In this document: positions 63,146 through 64,000 of the stretch, piece by piece
How positions within the stretch are numbered: position 1 is the stretch's first letter
Layout of the letters: each line of letters begins with the position of its first letter
Source: UBA2334 sp049653005
GTDB taxonomy: Bacteria; Pseudomonadota; Gammaproteobacteria; Burkholderiales; Burkholderiaceae_C
Direction of reading: 5' to 3'
NCBI GenBank assembly: GCA_049653005.1
Contig: JBASFL010000104.1
Coordinates: 1 to 64,000, forward strand
DNA: 64,000 nucleotides
Translations under genes and position numbers: made by a program
Notes under the pieces: model-generated
What the model was told of the DNA's origin: nothing
What the model saw: the letters and a program-made list of their open reading frames with translations, nothing else
The model's database searches: none

Positions 63146-63721
63146 ATGAGACTGTCAGCATTGTTTTTGGGTTTGGGTCTGTGTGTGGCGGGTGTGGGCA
63201 CTGTGGTGGCCGCTGAGCCTGAATACCTCCGCATCATTGGCACCGACACCCAGTTTGTGGTGAAAGGTGCCGATGGCAAAGACTTCGTGATCCGCCGCAC
63301 CATGACGCCTTGCGCCAAAAACAAGGGCTGGTTGCAAGCCCTGGTGCCCGTGCCGGGCGTGCACCCGGTGGGTGAAATCGAGGTGTTGCAGTCCATGAAC
63401 GACCCCGACGCCTTGCTGGTGGACATGCGCGAGCCCAATGACCGGGTGGACGGCACCATTCCCGGCTCCAAACACATTGTTTACACCGAGGTGGCCGGTC
63501 GCATGGACGAGTTGGGCTGCAAAAAGGTGGCTGGCAAGTGGGACTGCACCGCCGCCAAAAAAGTGGTGGCCTTCTGCAACGGCCCTGTGTGCCCCCAAAG
63601 CCCCTCGGCCATTCTGGCCATGACGCGCGATGGCTTTCCGGCCAACAAAATTTACTACTACCGCGGTGGCATGCTGGATTGGGCAGCGCTGGGCTTCCCC
63701 ATCGTCAAAGGCGACTTTTGA
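63146..63721 (+). CDS. Exported rhodanese-like protein
   Basis: A 191-residue protein with a signal peptide (residues 1-23) and a C-terminal rhodanese domain. D-M-R-E-P-N-D-R is the CH2A-type motif near residue 97, and the active-site loop reads FCNGPVCPQS near residue 150, with the catalytic Cys. An additional Cys lies in the TPCAKNKGW region. Periplasmic sulfurtransferase or thiol role likely. A terminator follows. Confidence 0.82.
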   Translation: MRLSALFLGLGLCVAGVGTVVAAEPEYLRIIGTDTQFVVKGADGKDFVIRRTMTPCAKNKGWLQALVPVPGVHPVGEIEVLQSMNDPDALLVDMREPNDRVDGTIPGSKHIVYTEVAGRMDELGCKKVAGKWDCTAAKKVVAFCNGPVCPQSPSAILAMTRDGFPANKIYYYRGGMLDWAALGFPIVKGDF

Positions 63722-63744
63722 ACGCCGCTGCACCTGGCACCAGA

Positions 63745-63766
63745 GCCCACCCCGGTGGGCTTTTTT
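63745..63766. terminator. Terminator after rhodanese gene
   Basis: GCCCACC / GGTGGGC 7-bp stem with a 2-nt loop followed by six T. It also serves as the convergent end for the GDPD gene. Confidence 0.75.
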
Positions 63767-64000
63767 CATGGGGCAAACACATCCACCCGGTCGGTGATGA
63801 GGCCGTCCAGCCCGAGTGCCAGCAGCTGCTGCACTCGAACGGGGTCGTTCACGGTGTAGGCCAGGGTGCGCAGCCCAGCGGCTTGGCAGGCGCTTACCGT
63901 TTCAGCTGTCCAAAGCGGGTGGTGGCAGACCACGGCCACACAGCCCAGTTGCTGCGCCAGGGCCATCCCAGCGTGCGGCAAGCGGTCCAACAGCAGGCCC
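63766..64000 (-). CDS. Glycerophosphodiester phosphodiesterase, partial (C-terminal part)
   Basis: Only the last ~78 codons are inside the window; the gene continues beyond 64000. The end carries the GDPD C-terminal barrel pattern with T-V-N-D-P-x-R-x-x-x-L and G-x-D-G-L-I-T-D, which places it in the UgpQ/GlpQ-like family, hydrolysing glycerophosphodiesters. It is convergent with the rhodanese gene. Confidence 0.85.
   Translation of the reverse strand, partial: GLLLDRLPHAGMALAQQLGCVAVVCHHPLWTAETVSACQAAGLRTLAYTVNDPVRVQQLLALGLDGLITDRVDVFAP

Overview
The window looks like ordinary chromosome from a high-GC betaproteobacterium, most likely a member of the Comamonadaceae (Burkholderiales). The basis is the gene order ispB / rplU-rpmA-obgE-proB / rppH / proS-lytic transglycosylase, the tctBA and hybrid-kinase content, and a short dispersed repeat whose style I associate with that family from memory. 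No rRNA, tRNA, CRISPR array or complete insertion sequence was seen.

Layout: 1-5.6 kb holds the end of an ABC ATPase, a Cys/Met PLP enzyme, a free-standing CZB zinc protein, TatD overlapping a family-6 DNA glycosylase, an MscS channel and a spermidine-synthase-like protein. 5.6-13.5 kb holds a GspE-like ATPase, a degenerate GGDEF membrane protein, a Crp/Fnr regulator, tctBA and gamma-glutamyltransferase. 13.6-21.5 kb is the accessory part: two hipBA toxin-antitoxin modules lie on either side of an EamA transporter, an SDR gene and a low-GC relic integron. The relic has an intI N-terminal fragment, a putative attI and four cassettes bounded by attC-like sites, all reading away from intI on the minus strand. 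21.6-33.9 kb carries a second EamA exporter, an OmpV/MipA porin, a quinone oxidoreductase, a CHASE4-GGDEF-EAL protein overlapping a Nudix hydrolase, and the ribF / ileS-lspA / secreted protein / capA-like minus-strand run. 34-47 kb holds an HNH nuclease, a hybrid histidine kinase, an acyl-CoA dehydrogenase pair, yceH-like, purN, a FAH-family hydrolase, an Lrp regulator, a DUF2242-like lipoprotein, prfC, rsmB and a desaturase. 47-64 kb is mostly housekeeping: ispB, rplU-rpmA-obgE-proB, rppH, proS, a transglycosylase, an AAA ATPase with an apparent frameshift, grxD, prmC, a 993-residue Ig-like lipoprotein lying between prmC and prfA, hemA, a small membrane protein, a rhodanese and the end of a GDPD gene.

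Two things stand out. The first is the relic integron, whose cassettes encode a protein with a class III cyclase-like motif, a zinc-ribbon/hypothetical pair, a dCMP-deaminase-like enzyme and a broken small ORF. The second is a dispersed ~50 bp AT-richer repeat with at least eleven clear copies (plus two weak ones), in both orientations. Its outer boxes are constant (GCCTC..GCGCTTG and AGCTA) while its central hairpin arms differ between copies but still pair. Most copies lie in frame inside conserved genes, including ileS, rsmB, an acyl-CoA dehydrogenase and a quinone oxidoreductase, and three abut start codons.
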